A stretch of 64,000 bases of DNA from Pseudarthrobacter sulfonivorans (GCF_001484605.1 NZ_CP013747.1:1736001-1800000); one strand, 5' to 3'; counted from the first letter of the stretch, positions 34,540-45,304 are shown. Program-made: numbers and translations. Notes: generated by a model from the sequence alone, not told the origin.

Positions 34540-35162
34540 CTACCATCACTGTCCTCCTGGTGGACGACCACCTGGTGGTCCGGAGCGGGCTCAGGGCACT
34601 GCTGGCTACGCAGCCTGACTTTGACGTGGTGGCCGAGGCCGCCTCCGGCGAGGAAGCGCTGGGGCTGGTGGAACACCACTCCCCTGATGTGGTCGTGATG
34701 GACCTGGCCATGGGCGCCGGAATGGACGGGATCGAGGCCATGAGGCAGCTGCGGCAGCGCAACAGCCGGCAGGCCATCCTGGTGTTCACCACATACGATT
34801 CCGACGCGGACATCGTCCGGGCGGTCGACGCCGGCGCCATGGGCTACCTCCTCAAGGACGCCGCCCCGGACGAAATCTTCGCCGCCATCCGCGGTGCCGT
34901 GCAAGGGAAGAGCGTCATGAGTGCCCCCGTGGCCTCCCGGCTCTTCCAGCAGCTGCGCAATCCCGACGAGGTCCTGACGCCCCGGGAGGCGGAGCTGCTG
35001 AGCCTCCTGACCGAGGGGCTCAGCAACCGGGAACTGGGCCAGCGGCTCTTCATCTCCGAGGCCACCGTCAAGACCCATCTGGCGCATATCTACGCCAAGC
35101 TCGGGGTGGAGACCCGCGCCGCGGCGATCGCCACGGCCATCCGCCGGGAGGGCATGCGCTAG
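34536..35162 (+). CDS. NarL/LuxR-family response regulator (SenR-like)
   Basis: A 208-residue response regulator. The receiver domain has VDDH near the N-terminus, the phosphoacceptor Asp56 (VVVMDLAMG) and Lys107 (GYLLKDA). The LuxR-type helix-turn-helix spans about 147-200 (LTPREAELLSLLTEGLSNRE, TVKTHLAHIYAKLGV). Translationally coupled to the kinase gene. Targets are unknown; the divergent HbpS-like/ankyrin operon is the first candidate. Confidence 0.94.
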   Translation: MTTITVLLVDDHLVVRSGLRALLATQPDFDVVAEAASGEEALGLVEHHSPDVVVMDLAMGAGMDGIEAMRQLRQRNSRQAILVFTTYDSDADIVRAVDAGAMGYLLKDAAPDEIFAAIRGAVQGKSVMSAPVASRLFQQLRNPDEVLTPREAELLSLLTEGLSNRELGQRLFISEATVKTHLAHIYAKLGVETRAAAIATAIRREGMR

Positions 35163-35226
35163 CCCGCAGCGGTCAATTCCCGTGTACCACTTCTGTAACA
35201 GCGGTGACACTTGATGACTGCAGCTA

Positions 35227-35255
35227 TTGCACGCCCACCGCGTAGCCCCTAGGTT
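35227..35255 (+). promoter_or_regulatory. Predicted cold-shock gene promoter
   Basis: TTGCAC (35227-35232), 17-bp spacer, TAGGTT (35250-35255), about 75 bp upstream of the cold-shock ATG. It predicts a 5' leader of about 70 nt. Confidence 0.6.
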
Positions 35256-35332
35256 TGAGACAGCGGACTACAGACTCCGCGTCTGCCTGCCGTCCGAGCA
35301 GGACCAGAAAAGGGTTACAAAGGAAGTTAGCA

Positions 35333-35536
35333 ATGGCAACAGGCACAGTTAAATGGTTCAACGCTGAAAAGGGCTTTGGTTTCATCGCTCCGGACGACGG
35401 ATCCGCCGATGTTTTCGCGCACTATTCCGCAATCGCCAGCAGCGGCTACCGCTCGCTGGATGAGAACCAGAAAGTCGAATTCGATGTGACCCAGGGTCCC
35501 AAGGGCCCGCAGGCAGAGAATATTCGCCCGCTCTAA
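35333..35536 (+). CDS. Cold-shock domain protein (CspA family)
   Basis: A 67-residue single-domain cold-shock protein that binds single-stranded RNA/DNA. The RNP1 motif KGFGFIAP and RNP2 motif DVFAHYSAI are present, with [12 protein letters not shown] at the start. AGGAAG lies 6-7 nt before the ATG at 35333. It is monocistronic, with its own promoter and a strong terminator. In this family an A-rich stretch before the gene, as seen here (GGGTTACAAAGGAAG), is common. Probably an abundant RNA chaperone. Confidence 0.96.
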   Translation: MATGTVKWFNAEKGFGFIAPDDGSADVFAHYSAIASSGYRSLDENQKVEFDVTQGPKGPQAENIRPL

Positions 35537-35546
35537 GGTTCTGATC

Positions 35547-35593
35547 AACTGCCCTGACCGTGCTGCAAAGCATGGCCAGGGCAGTTTTTTCTT
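35547..35593 (+). terminator. Rho-independent terminator of the cold-shock gene
   Basis: A hairpin of about 13 bp (arms AACTGCCCTG... and ...AGGGCAGTT, imperfect near the loop) is followed by TTTTTT at 35585-35590. It begins 10 bp after the stop codon. The best terminator in the window. Confidence 0.9.
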
Positions 35594-35614
35594 AAGTTCT
35601 TTTCCTGTGAATTG

Positions 35615-36784
35615 CTAGACGAAGGCCGATTTTCCGGTAACGGCCCGGCCAACAATGAGCGAATTGATTTCGTAGCTGCCCTCATAGGTATAGAGGATTT
35701 CGGCATCACCAAACAGCTTGCCCATTTCAAAGTCCGAGCTGATCCCGTTGCCGCCCAGCAGCGACCGTCCCATCGCCACCGACGCGCGGGCCAGCCGGGT
35801 GCACGTGGACTTTGCCATGGCCGCCTGCGCCATCTCCAGCTTGCCGTCCGTCTGGATCCGGGCGAGCTGGGCCATCAACGCCAGTGACGCGGAGGCGTTG
35901 CCCAGGATCTCCGCCAGTTGCTGCTGGACCAGCTGGAAGCATGCCAGTTCCTTGCCGAACTGCCTGCGTTCCAGGGAGTAGGAACGGGCGACGTCGAACG
36001 CGGCCAGCTGGATCCCGGCACCTTGCCAGCCAACCCAGGCGCGCGAATCCCGCAGGAGGTCGTTGGCTTTGGAGAAGTCCGTGGCGCCCGGCAGCATGTT
36101 GGACGCCGGAATCCTGACGTTGTCCAGCACGATGTCCGCGTTCTGCATGATCCGCAGGCCGATCTTGTTGGCAATCTTGGTTGCCCGGTAGCCAGCGCGG
36201 TCCGTCTCCACAATGAAGCCCTTGATGTGCCCGTCCGCAGCGTCGCGCGCCCACACCAGGGCAAAGTCCGCGATAGTCCCGGAGCCGATCCAGCGCTTCG
36301 CGCCGTTGATCACCCACTCACCGCCCTCCAGCCGCGCGGATGTTTCCAGCCCGCCGGCGATGTCCGAGCCGTGCTCCGGTTCGGTCAGGGCGAAGGCTCC
36401 CAGCTGGGTAAAGTTCTTCAGGCCAGGCAGCCACCGCTGCTTCTGTTCCTCGGAACCGAGGGCGTCGATCATCCCCACGATCAGTTCGTTGTGGATCCCC
36501 ACGAGTGCCGACAGCGAAACGTCCGCCCTGGCCACTTCGACGTACATCAGGCCCTTGAAGAGCTTGGACGTGCCGTCCGTCTGCAAGGTGCCAAGCCCGT
36601 GCTTGCCCATTTCCGCCAGCAGCCCGAACGGGAATTCCTCGCGGTTCCAGTAGTCAATGGAGGCCTGCCGCACCGTGGACTGCAGGAACGCCCGGACCTC
36701 CAGGTAGCGCTCGCGCTCCGCTGCGGGCAGGAGGTCCACGATGTGCATCAGGTCTGCCTCTGGAAAGGGCGGGGCTTCGGTCAC
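35615..36784 (-). CDS. Acyl-CoA dehydrogenase
   Basis: A 389-residue flavin acyl-CoA dehydrogenase. Seen: GAFALTEPEHGSDIAGGLET (FAD/substrate loop), a central beta domain with GEWVINGAKRWIGSG, the C-terminal helical domain with ERRQFGKELACFQLVQ, and the base region YTYEGSYEINSLIVGR. The YEG context resembles glutaryl-CoA dehydrogenase and the related short/branched-chain group. The start is uncertain: a GTG at 36811 is also in frame, but the GTG at 36784 has GTGAG upstream and gives the usual length. It is divergent from an acyl-CoA synthetase gene, with a perfect palindrome between. Confidence 0.9.
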   Translation of the reverse strand: MTEAPPFPEADLMHIVDLLPAAERERYLEVRAFLQSTVRQASIDYWNREEFPFGLLAEMGKHGLGTLQTDGTSKLFKGLMYVEVARADVSLSALVGIHNELIVGMIDALGSEEQKQRWLPGLKNFTQLGAFALTEPEHGSDIAGGLETSARLEGGEWVINGAKRWIGSGTIADFALVWARDAADGHIKGFIVETDRAGYRATKIANKIGLRIMQNADIVLDNVRIPASNMLPGATDFSKANDLLRDSRAWVGWQGAGIQLAAFDVARSYSLERRQFGKELACFQLVQQQLAEILGNASASLALMAQLARIQTDGKLEMAQAAMAKSTCTRLARASVAMGRSLLGGNGISSDFEMGKLFGDAEILYTYEGSYEINSLIVGRAVTGKSAFV

Positions 36785-36877
36785 AACACGCTCACGTCCT
36801 TGTGGCTGCACGCTTCATATCCCTTCGGTCTTCCAAACCCTTGGATGTCCTAGTATATTGCACAGGGATGGATTCTT

Positions 36878-36893
36878 AGTGATGCGCATCACT
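36878..36893. promoter_or_regulatory. Perfect 16-bp palindrome between divergent acyl-CoA genes
   Basis: AGTGATGCGCATCACT reads the same on both strands. It lies 94 bp upstream of the dehydrogenase start and 19 bp upstream of the synthetase ATG. The MarR gene of the synthetase operon is the obvious candidate binder. Confidence 0.72.
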
Positions 36894-36911
36894 GGACGAA
36901 AGGTGTCCCCC

Positions 36912-38639
36912 ATGTCAGTCACCGATGACTTCCGCGAGGCACGCGACCGCCTGCTGACCCTGCATTCCGACTACCACCAGGCCAGGCGCGAGTTCGTGTG
37001 GCCGCGCTTCACGGAATTCAACTTTGCCCTCGACTGGTTCGATCAGATCGCCGCCGATCCTGAGAAGGCCTACAATCCGGCCCTGGTGATCGTGGAGCAG
37101 GACGGATCGGCCACGCGCCGGAGTTTCGCGGACCTGGCCGCCCGTTCCAACCAGGTGGCCAACTGGCTGAGAAGCCAGGGCATGCGCCGCGGGGACCGCA
37201 TGATCGTTATGCTGGGCAACCAGGTGGAGCTCTGGGAGCTGATGCTGGCCGGCATCAAGCTGGGCATTGTCCTGATCCCCACCACCACCCTGATGGGTCC
37301 GGAGGACCTGGCCGAACGCGTGGAGCGCGGCGAGGCGGGCTGGGCCGCCGTCGGACGTTCCAACATCGGTAAGTTTGCCGCCGTCCCCGGCGATTACCGC
37401 CTCATCGAAATCGGTGCCGGCGGCGGTTCAGCCGGCACCCCCGGTGCCCTCCAGTACACGGATTCGACGACGGCGGCAGTCACCTTCACAGCCGACGCCC
37501 CCACCCACGCGGACGAGACGCTGCTGCTGTATTTCACCTCCGGAACCACGTCGAAGGCCAAGCTGGTGGAGCACACCCATACGTCGTACCCGGTGGGGCA
37601 CCTCTCCACGATGTACTGGATCGGCCTGGAACCCGGCGACGTGCACCTGAACGTGGCCTCACCGGGCTGGGGCAAACACGCGTGGTCCAATTTCTTCGCC
37701 CCGTGGATCGCGGAGGCGTGCGTTTTCGTCTACAACTATGAACGGTTCGACGCCCGTGCCCTGATGGAGCAGATGGACCGCGAGCACGTCACCAGCTTCT
37801 GCGCCCCGCCCACGGTCTGGCGGATGCTGATCCAGGCGGACCTGAAAGTCCTGAAGACCCCGCCCACCAAGGTGGTCTCCGCGGGCGAACCGCTGAACGC
37901 CGAAGTGATCGAGCAGGTCCAGCGCGTCTGGGGCCAGACCATCAGGGACGGCTTCGGCCAGACCGAAACCACCGTCCAGGTGGCCAACACGCCCAGCCAG
38001 CCGGTCACCATCGGCGCCATGGGGCGGCCGCTTCCCGGCTACGACGTTGTGCTGGTGGATCCGAACACGGGGGAAGAAGCCGAAGACGGCGAGCTGTGCC
38101 TCCGCCTGGACCCCCGGCCGGTGGGGCTGATGAAGGGCTACTACGGGGACGCGGAACGGACCGCCGAGGCGTTCCGCGGCGGCTATTACCACACGGGCGA
38201 CATGGCCAGCCGGGACAAACACGGTGTCATCACCTACGTGGGCCGCGACGACGACGTCTTCAAATCCTCCGACTACCGGCTCTCGCCGTTCGAACTGGAG
38301 AGCGTGCTGCTGGAACACCCCGCCGTGGCCGAGGCGGCTGTGGTTCCGTCGCCGGATGCGGTCAAGCTTTCCGTCCCCAAGGCCTATGTTGTGCTGGTGT
38401 CCGGACTGGAGCCGGGGCCGGAGCTGGCCGAGGACATCCTGCGGTACTGCCGCGAACACCTGGCGCCGTTCAAACGGATCCGGCGGCTGGAATTCGCTGC
38501 GCTGCCCAAGACCATCTCGGGCAAAATCCGCCGTGTTGAGCTGCGGCACAATGAGGAGCTCCGGCATGGCGGGGGCACCCATCCCGACGGCTTCGGTGTG
38601 GAGTACTCCGAGGCGGATTTCCCGGGGCTGAAGGGCTGA
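36912..38639 (+). CDS. AMP-forming acyl-CoA synthetase (medium-chain type)
   Basis: A 575-residue ANL-superfamily enzyme that activates a carboxylic acid to acyl-CoA through an acyl-AMP. Seen: the A3 loop LLLYFTSGTTSKAKLVEHTH, A5-like DGFGQTETT, A7 YYHTGDMASRDKHG, A8 YVGRDDDVFKSSDYRLSPFE and the A10 Lys in PKTISGKIRR. This pattern is closest to ACSM-like medium-chain or acetyl-type synthetases. The ATG before SVTDD has AAAGG about 9 nt upstream. It is followed after 2 bp by a MarR gene and is divergent from the acyl-CoA dehydrogenase. Confidence 0.92.
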   Translation: MSVTDDFREARDRLLTLHSDYHQARREFVWPRFTEFNFALDWFDQIAADPEKAYNPALVIVEQDGSATRRSFADLAARSNQVANWLRSQGMRRGDRMIVMLGNQVELWELMLAGIKLGIVLIPTTTLMGPEDLAERVERGEAGWAAVGRSNIGKFAAVPGDYRLIEIGAGGGSAGTPGALQYTDSTTAAVTFTADAPTHADETLLLYFTSGTTSKAKLVEHTHTSYPVGHLSTMYWIGLEPGDVHLNVASPGWGKHAWSNFFAPWIAEACVFVYNYERFDARALMEQMDREHVTSFCAPPTVWRMLIQADLKVLKTPPTKVVSAGEPLNAEVIEQVQRVWGQTIRDGFGQTETTVQVANTPSQPVTIGAMGRPLPGYDVVLVDPNTGEEAEDGELCLRLDPRPVGLMKGYYGDAERTAEAFRGGYYHTGDMASRDKHGVITYVGRDDDVFKSSDYRLSPFELESVLLEHPAVAEAAVVPSPDAVKLSVPKAYVVLVSGLEPGPELAEDILRYCREHLAPFKRIRRLEFAALPKTISGKIRRVELRHNEELRHGGGTHPDGFGVEYSEADFPGLKG

Positions 38640-38641
38640 GG

Positions 38642-39148
38642 ATGGCCGTGCCACTGCCCCGGGACCCCATCGCGGACGCCCAACGGAACTGGGAGGAGCA
38701 CGGCTGGGCCGACGTCGCCGCTCCCATGGCCGCGATCACCGCGATCATGCGCACCCAGCAGATCCTGCTGGCCCGGATCGAGGGCGCCCTGAAGCCGTTC
38801 GGGCTGACCTTCGCCCGCTACGAACTGCTCGCGCTCCTCAGCTTCGCCCGCAGCGGCGCGCTGCCCATGAACAAGGCGAGCGCCCTGCTCCAGGTCCATC
38901 CCACCTCGGTGACGAACGCCGTCGACCGCTTGGAAGGCTCGGGACTGGTGGCACGTTCGCCGCACCCTACGGACGGCCGCACCACCCTGATCGAGCTCAC
39001 CGCGGAGGGGCGGATCGTTGCCAAACGGGCGACGGCGGTGCTCAACACCGAGGTTTTTGGCCAGTCAGGTTTCGACGCGGCCGATGTGGACCAGCTGATC
39101 CGCATCCTGGGCACGTTCCGCCGGAATGCCGGGGACTTTGCGGACTAG
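38642..39148 (+). CDS. MarR-family transcriptional regulator
   Basis: A 168-residue winged-helix regulator. The DNA-binding part has LPMNKASALLQVHPTSVTNA (recognition helix), VDRLEGSGLVARSPHPTDGR (wing) and RTTLIELTAEGR. It begins 2 bp after the acyl-CoA synthetase gene, so it shares that transcript. It likely represses the synthetase and the divergent dehydrogenase by binding the palindrome at 36878-36893, released by an acyl-CoA or the free acid. That link is inferred. Confidence 0.92.
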   Translation: MAVPLPRDPIADAQRNWEEHGWADVAAPMAAITAIMRTQQILLARIEGALKPFGLTFARYELLALLSFARSGALPMNKASALLQVHPTSVTNAVDRLEGSGLVARSPHPTDGRTTLIELTAEGRIVAKRATAVLNTEVFGQSGFDAADVDQLIRILGTFRRNAGDFAD

Positions 39149-39181
39149 GGGCGTCCCTTAGCGCTTGGCGGCCCTACGGGT

Positions 39182-39763
39182 CTAGGAGGAGCGCGGTTTG
39201 GCTCTGACGTGCATGCGTTCGCCCTGGGTTCCAAAGAGGCTGAGGAACTCCACGGCTTTGGTGTCCGCGCGGCCGAACCAGTGGGGCACCCGGGTATCGA
39301 ATTCGGCTGCTTCGCCGGGCCCCATCACCAGGTCCTGGCCGCCCAGGACCATCCTGAGTTTGCCGTTGAGCACATACAGCCATTCGTACCCCTCGTGGAC
39401 CTGGGGGTCCGGCTGGTCCGGCGTGCCGGCCGGCAGGATGTGCTTGTAGGCCTGGATCCCGCCGGGCCGCCTCGTCAGCGGGATGATGGTCATGCCGTGG
39501 CGGACCATGGGGCGCAGGTGCAGGCGCGGATCGCCCGTGGCGGGAGCCCCCACCAGTTCGTCCAGCGGGACCCGGTGAGCTTTGGCCAACGGCAGCAACA
39601 GCTCAAGGTTGGGGCGGCGCTGACCGGACTCCAGCCGCGAAAGTGTGCTGACCGAAATCCCGGTGGCCTCGGCCAGGGCCGCCAGGGTGGTGTTGCTGTT
39701 GAGGCGGAGGGCCCTGAGCCGCGGCCCCACCGCTGCCAGCACGTCGTCGAATTCTTCATCCAT
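39182..39763 (-). CDS. Xre-family regulator with C-terminal cupin domain
   Basis: A 193-residue two-domain regulator. Residues about 12-66 form an HTH_3 domain (LRALRLNSNTTLAALAEATG, SVSTLSRLESGQRRPNLEL). Residues about 105-180 are a cupin fold with VHEGYEWLYVLNGKLRMVLG and GPGEAAEFDTRVPHWFG, carrying the cupin His/Glu pattern. A longer frame exists but the ATG before DEEFDD gives the normal length. It is divergent from the thioredoxin-reductase-like gene and likely controls it; this pairing is common. The effector is unknown. Confidence 0.9.
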   Translation of the reverse strand: MDEEFDDVLAAVGPRLRALRLNSNTTLAALAEATGISVSTLSRLESGQRRPNLELLLPLAKAHRVPLDELVGAPATGDPRLHLRPMVRHGMTIIPLTRRPGGIQAYKHILPAGTPDQPDPQVHEGYEWLYVLNGKLRMVLGGQDLVMGPGEAAEFDTRVPHWFGRADTKAVEFLSLFGTQGERMHVRAKPRSS

Positions 39764-39772
39764 TGGCCCAGT

Positions 39773-39808
39773 TTGCCATTCCAGCAACTTTCCTTGCCAC
39801 TCTAAGCA
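39773..39808. promoter_or_regulatory. Direct-repeat operator candidate
   Basis: TTGCCATTCCAGCA (39773-39786) and TTGCCACTCTAAGCA (39794-39808) lie 21 bp apart, two helical turns, in the 66-bp gap between the divergent Xre-cupin and flavoprotein genes. A likely binding site for the Xre-cupin protein. Confidence 0.55.
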
Positions 39809-39829
39809 GGTGCCGCGGACCATGGAGGC

Positions 39830-40804
39830 ATGAAAACAGACAATGACAACACGTACGACGTCCTCATCATCGGTGGAGGGGCCGCCGGCCTGAGCGCCGC
39901 ACAAATGTTGGGCCGGTCGCGCCGCTCCGTGGTGGTGGTTGATAGCGGCGAACCCCGCAACGCCCCCGCCCAGGGGGTCCACGGATTCCTGTCCCGCGAT
40001 GGTGTCAGCCCCGCCGAACTCCTGAGGATCGGACGTGCCGAAGCCCAGCACTACGGCGCACGGATAGTGGAGGGCGAGGCCGTTGCCGCTGCGGGCAATG
40101 CGGCCAACGGTTTTTCCGTGACCCTGGCGGACGGCAGCGTGATCCGCGGGCGCCGCCTGCTGATCACCACCGGGCTGGTGGACGAATTGCCGGGGATTGC
40201 AGGGCTCCGCGAGCGCTGGGGCAGGGATGTGCTGCACTGCCCGTTCTGCCACGGCTGGGAGGTGCAGGATCAGGCCATCGGCATCCTGGGCAACGGGCCT
40301 TGGTCCGTGCACCAGGCCCTGCTCTTCCGCCAGTGGAGCGGCAACATCACCCTCTTCCTGAACGACCTGACACTGCCCACCGACGACGAGCTGGAGCAGC
40401 TGGCCGCCCGGGGCATCAGGGTGGTGGCGGGCGTTGTTGAATCATTGCGGGTGGAGCAGGACGTCCTGCGCGGCGTCGCCTTGGCCGGCGGACCCGAGAT
40501 CGCCGTGGACGCGGTAGTGGTGGGACCCCAGGTGCGCGCACGGCTGGACGCCTTCGCCGGGCTTGGCCTCGAGCCGGCACCGCATCCAATGGGGATCGGG
40601 GACTTCCTGGAGACTGATGCCGACGGCGCCACCGCGGTCCCGGGGGTGTGGGCGGCGGGCAACGTGACGGACATGCGCGCGCAGGTCCTGGCCTCGGCGG
40701 CGGCAGGTGCGTGGACCGCCGTCGTCATCAACAACCATCTGATGGCCGAGGAACTGGCCGCAGACGTTGCCGCCCACCGGGAATCCCTGTCGGTTGCCCG
40801 GTAA
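39830..40804 (+). CDS. Thioredoxin reductase-like FAD/NAD(P) oxidoreductase
   Basis: A 324-residue flavoprotein with FAD motif VLIIGGGAAGLSAAQMLGRS, a CxxC-like redox motif in LHCPFCHGWE, an NAD(P) region beginning GILGNGPWSVHQALL and a late FAD motif VWAAGNVTDMRAQVLASAA. The second GxGxxG is degenerate (GNGPWS). The family includes thioredoxin reductase-like enzymes of unknown partner. GGAGG ends only 1 nt before the ATG, too close for a normal site, so a leaderless or unusual start is possible. It is divergent from the Xre-cupin regulator. Confidence 0.87.
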   Translation: MKTDNDNTYDVLIIGGGAAGLSAAQMLGRSRRSVVVVDSGEPRNAPAQGVHGFLSRDGVSPAELLRIGRAEAQHYGARIVEGEAVAAAGNAANGFSVTLADGSVIRGRRLLITTGLVDELPGIAGLRERWGRDVLHCPFCHGWEVQDQAIGILGNGPWSVHQALLFRQWSGNITLFLNDLTLPTDDELEQLAARGIRVVAGVVESLRVEQDVLRGVALAGGPEIAVDAVVVGPQVRARLDAFAGLGLEPAPHPMGIGDFLETDADGATAVPGVWAAGNVTDMRAQVLASAAAGAWTAVVINNHLMAEELAADVAAHRESLSVAR

Positions 40805-40811
40805 TTACCGG

Positions 40812-41588
40812 TCAGCGGTGGGTGAACTCGGGCTGCCGTTTTTCGGTAAAGGCGGCCATGCCTTCCTTCTGGTCCTCGCTGGCGAAGAGCGAGTGGAAGA
40901 TTCGGCGTTCGAACAGGACACCCTGGGCGAGTCCCGTTTCAAAGGCCGCATTGACGGCTTCCTTCGCGAGCATGGCCACGGGCTTGGACTTGGACGCGAT
41001 GACCTCCGCGGCCTTGAGCGCCTCCTCCACCACATTCTCCGCGGGCACCACGCGGGAGACGAGGCCGGAGCGTTCAGCCTCCTCGGCGCCGATGAAGCGC
41101 CCGGTGAGGATCATGTCCATGGCCTTGGCCTTGCCCACGGCGCGCGTGAGCCGCTGCGAACCGCCCATGCCCGGCAGCACGCCGAGGTTGATCTCCGGCT
41201 GGCCGAACTTGGCGTTGTCCCCGGCGATGATGAAATCGCACATCATGGCCAGCTCGCAGCCGCCGCCCAGCGCGAAGCCGGACACGGCCGCGATGACAGG
41301 GATCCGCAGCCGGGTGAAGTCCTCCCAGCCCCGGAACCAGTCGGCGGCGTACATGTCCATGTAGCCCTGCGAGGCCATTTCCTTGATGTCGGCACCCGCG
41401 GCGAACGCCTTGCTTGAGCCGGTGATCACCACCGCGCCCACGCCGGGGTCGGCGTCCATGGCGGTGACGGCTGCCACGAGCTGGTCCATGGTGGCTTTGT
41501 CCAGGGCGTTGAGCGCCTCCGGCCGGTTGAGCGTGACCAGCCCTACCCGGCCGCGCTGTTCCACCAGGATGTTCGTGTACTCCGTCAT
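40812..41588 (-). CDS. Enoyl-CoA hydratase
   Basis: A 258-residue crotonase-fold enzyme that hydrates 2-enoyl-CoA. The oxyanion loop [13 protein letters not shown] and the region [20 protein letters not shown] match short-chain enoyl-CoA hydratases, with the Glu of GCELAM and the Glu of the next helix in place. AAAGG lies 7 nt before the ATG. Last gene of the mmsA-hydrolase-mmsB-hydratase operon, where it would hydrate methacrylyl-CoA in valine breakdown. Confidence 0.92.
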   Translation of the reverse strand: MTEYTNILVEQRGRVGLVTLNRPEALNALDKATMDQLVAAVTAMDADPGVGAVVITGSSKAFAAGADIKEMASQGYMDMYAADWFRGWEDFTRLRIPVIAAVSGFALGGGCELAMMCDFIIAGDNAKFGQPEINLGVLPGMGGSQRLTRAVGKAKAMDMILTGRFIGAEEAERSGLVSRVVPAENVVEEALKAAEVIASKSKPVAMLAKEAVNAAFETGLAQGVLFERRIFHSLFASEDQKEGMAAFTEKRQPEFTHR

Positions 41589-41653
41589 GCCCGACCTTTC
41601 AGCTGTTTTCGCGTGTTGCTGGTGCTGCAGAGCTGCCAGTGCTGCAGATGGTG

Positions 41654-42568
41654 CTAGTGCTGCGATTTGTCGCGGATATCGGTGATGATTCCGGAGAAGT
41701 CCCGGCCGGCTCCGCCTTCAGCGGCAAACGTATCGTAGATTTCCGAGGCGAGCGGTCCCAGCCGGGCCGCCACCCCGGTACTTTCCAGCGCATTCAGCGC
41801 GAGCCGCAGGTCCTTGGCCATCAGCGCCCCCGCGAAGCCGGGCTGGTAGTCGCGGTTGGCGGGGCTGGTGGGGACCGGTCCGGGAACAGGGCAGTTGGTG
41901 GTCAAGGCCCAGCATTGTCCGGAGGCATTGGAGGCGACGTCGAACAGCGCCTGGTGCGTCAAGCCCAGCTTCTCGCCCAGCACAAAGGCTTCGCTGACCG
42001 CGATCATGGAGACCCCCAGGATGAGGTTGTTGCAGATCTTGGCGGCCTGGCCGCCGCCGTGCCCGCCGCAGTGGACCACCCGTTTTCCCATCACCTCGAG
42101 CAGCGGCCGGACCGCCTCGAAGTCCTCCGTTTCGCCGCCCACCATAAAGGTCAGCGTGCCGGCTTCCGCACCCACCACACCGCCCGAGACCGGGGCATCC
42201 ACGGCACGGTGGCCGGCCGCGATGGCGAGCGCGGAGGCTTCCCGTGCCTCGTCAACGTTGATAGTGGAGCAGTCCAGGAACATGGTCCCCGGCTTGGCCT
42301 CGGCCAGCAGGCCCGGCTGTCCGTCCGCGCCGCGGTAGGCGTCCAGCACGTGCTGGCCGCTGGGGAACATGGTCAGCACAACGTCCGCACCGGCGATGGC
42401 GTCCAGCGGACTGGCCACCGTGGGGACGCCGTGTGTTTGGGCGGCGTCCAGCGCGGCGGGGACCACGTCGAAGCCCGCCACGGTGTAGCCGGCACGGACC
42501 AGGTTCACTGCCATGGGCCCGCCCATGTGGCCCAGGCCCAGGAAAGCGACGGTGGTTTGTTCAGGCAT
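41654..42568 (-). CDS. mmsB: 3-hydroxyisobutyrate dehydrogenase
   Basis: A 304-residue NAD-dependent beta-hydroxyacid dehydrogenase. Seen: N-terminal [21 protein letters not shown], substrate loop [16 protein letters not shown], and the catalytic Lys in [11 protein letters not shown]. It oxidises 3-hydroxyisobutyrate to methylmalonate semialdehyde. AAGGAG precedes the ATG at 42568, which overlaps the end of the hydrolase gene by 8 bp. It fits the operon order mmsA, hydrolase, mmsB, hydratase. Confidence 0.93.
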   Translation of the reverse strand: MPEQTTVAFLGLGHMGGPMAVNLVRAGYTVAGFDVVPAALDAAQTHGVPTVASPLDAIAGADVVLTMFPSGQHVLDAYRGADGQPGLLAEAKPGTMFLDCSTINVDEAREASALAIAAGHRAVDAPVSGGVVGAEAGTLTFMVGGETEDFEAVRPLLEVMGKRVVHCGGHGGGQAAKICNNLILGVSMIAVSEAFVLGEKLGLTHQALFDVASNASGQCWALTTNCPVPGPVPTSPANRDYQPGFAGALMAKDLRLALNALESTGVAARLGPLASEIYDTFAAEGGAGRDFSGIITDIRDKSQH

Positions 42569-43642
42569 TGTCCGGCTCCTTTGTGTGCAGGTTGAGCTCC
42601 CGGTCCCCCAGCGGCGCGAAGAACCGTTCCATGTCCGCCGCGTGCACCTCATGCAGCGTGGCCGGCTTCCATTGCGGAATGCGGTCCTTGTCCACCACCT
42701 GCGCGCGGATCCCTTCGCGGAAATCCGGCGCAACCAGGAACCGAAGCCCTACCCGGTATTCCTGCGCCAGCGCCTCGTCCAGCGTCAGTCCCTTGGCCCG
42801 GCGGAGGGACTCCAGGGCCACCTTCACAGCCGTAGGCGACTTCGCTTCGATGGTGTCGGCGGCCTCGGCCGCTTCGGCCGCAGGTTCCCCGCCCGGCGCG
42901 CCGTCCGTTGACCCACCCACGGCCCGCAGCCGGCGGACAATGTCCTCCACGTCATCGCTCGCGTAGGCGGCATCGATCCAGTCGCGCTGCGCCTCCAGCC
43001 CGGAGGGCGGCGGGTCCTGGGCAAAGCGGACGACGGCGGCTTCCGCACTTTCGTGTTCGAGCGCGGCCGCCAGCTCCGGCAGGCTCCCCGACGGGACAAA
43101 GTGGTCCGCGAGGCCCAGGAACAGCGCATCCGCCCCGGTCAGGTGGGCTCCGGTCAGCGCGGCATGGGTGCCGGTCTCCCCGGGTGACTTCGCCAGCAGC
43201 CAGGTCCCGCCGACGTCGGGCACAAACCCGATGGTGGTCTCCGGCATTCCCGTCCGGGTCCGTTCGGTGACCACCCGCACCGAGCCGTGCGCGGAGATTC
43301 CCACGCCGCCGCCCAGCACGAGGCCGTCCATAAAGGCCACATAGGGCTTGGGGTAGGCGGCGATGAGGGAGTTCAGCCGGTATTCGTTCCGCCAGAAGTC
43401 AGCAGTTTCCGTACCCCCGCCGAGGATGTCCCGGTAGATCGCCACAATGTCGCCCCCTGCGCAGAGGCCACGCTCGCCGGCGCCGTGCACCAGGACGGTG
43501 GCCACGCCGTCGTCGTCCGCCCAGGCGGTGAGCTGCGCCAGCATGGCGTCCACCATGCCGGCGTTCAGGGCGTTGACGGCCTTGGGCCGGTTGAGCGTGA
43601 TGACGCCCAGGTGGCCGCGCTTCTCGAACAGAACCTCCGTCA

Positions 43643-43643
<1 letters not shown>
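42561..43643 (-). CDS. 3-hydroxyisobutyryl-CoA hydrolase (crotonase family)
   Basis: A 360-residue crotonase-fold protein with GLCAGGDIVAIYRDIL, FMDGLVLGGGVGISAHGS and GFVPDVGGTWLLAKSPG, features of the HIBYL-CoA hydrolase branch, and the C-terminal hydrolase extension (LTLDEALAQEYRVGLRFLVA). Its length (about 100 more than a hydratase) also fits. It frees 3-hydroxyisobutyrate for MmsB. The ATG overlaps the mmsA stop by 1 base. An Ala/Glu-rich insert (about 250-265) is unusual but small. Confidence 0.9.
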
Positions 43644-45142
<1,499 letters not shown>

Positions 45143-45304
45143 GATGCAATGCTCCTTCGCATGTGATCCAGGTCATCTCTGCAAGCGAATATACTCGGAC
45201 TTCCTACTAAATTCCAGACTGCCCGGCCGCGGTGGGCAACGGCCTTCGCGGGCTTTCCGGCCACGGCAACGCCTCCGGGCAACAAGTTCGGTAAGTTAGG
45301 GACT

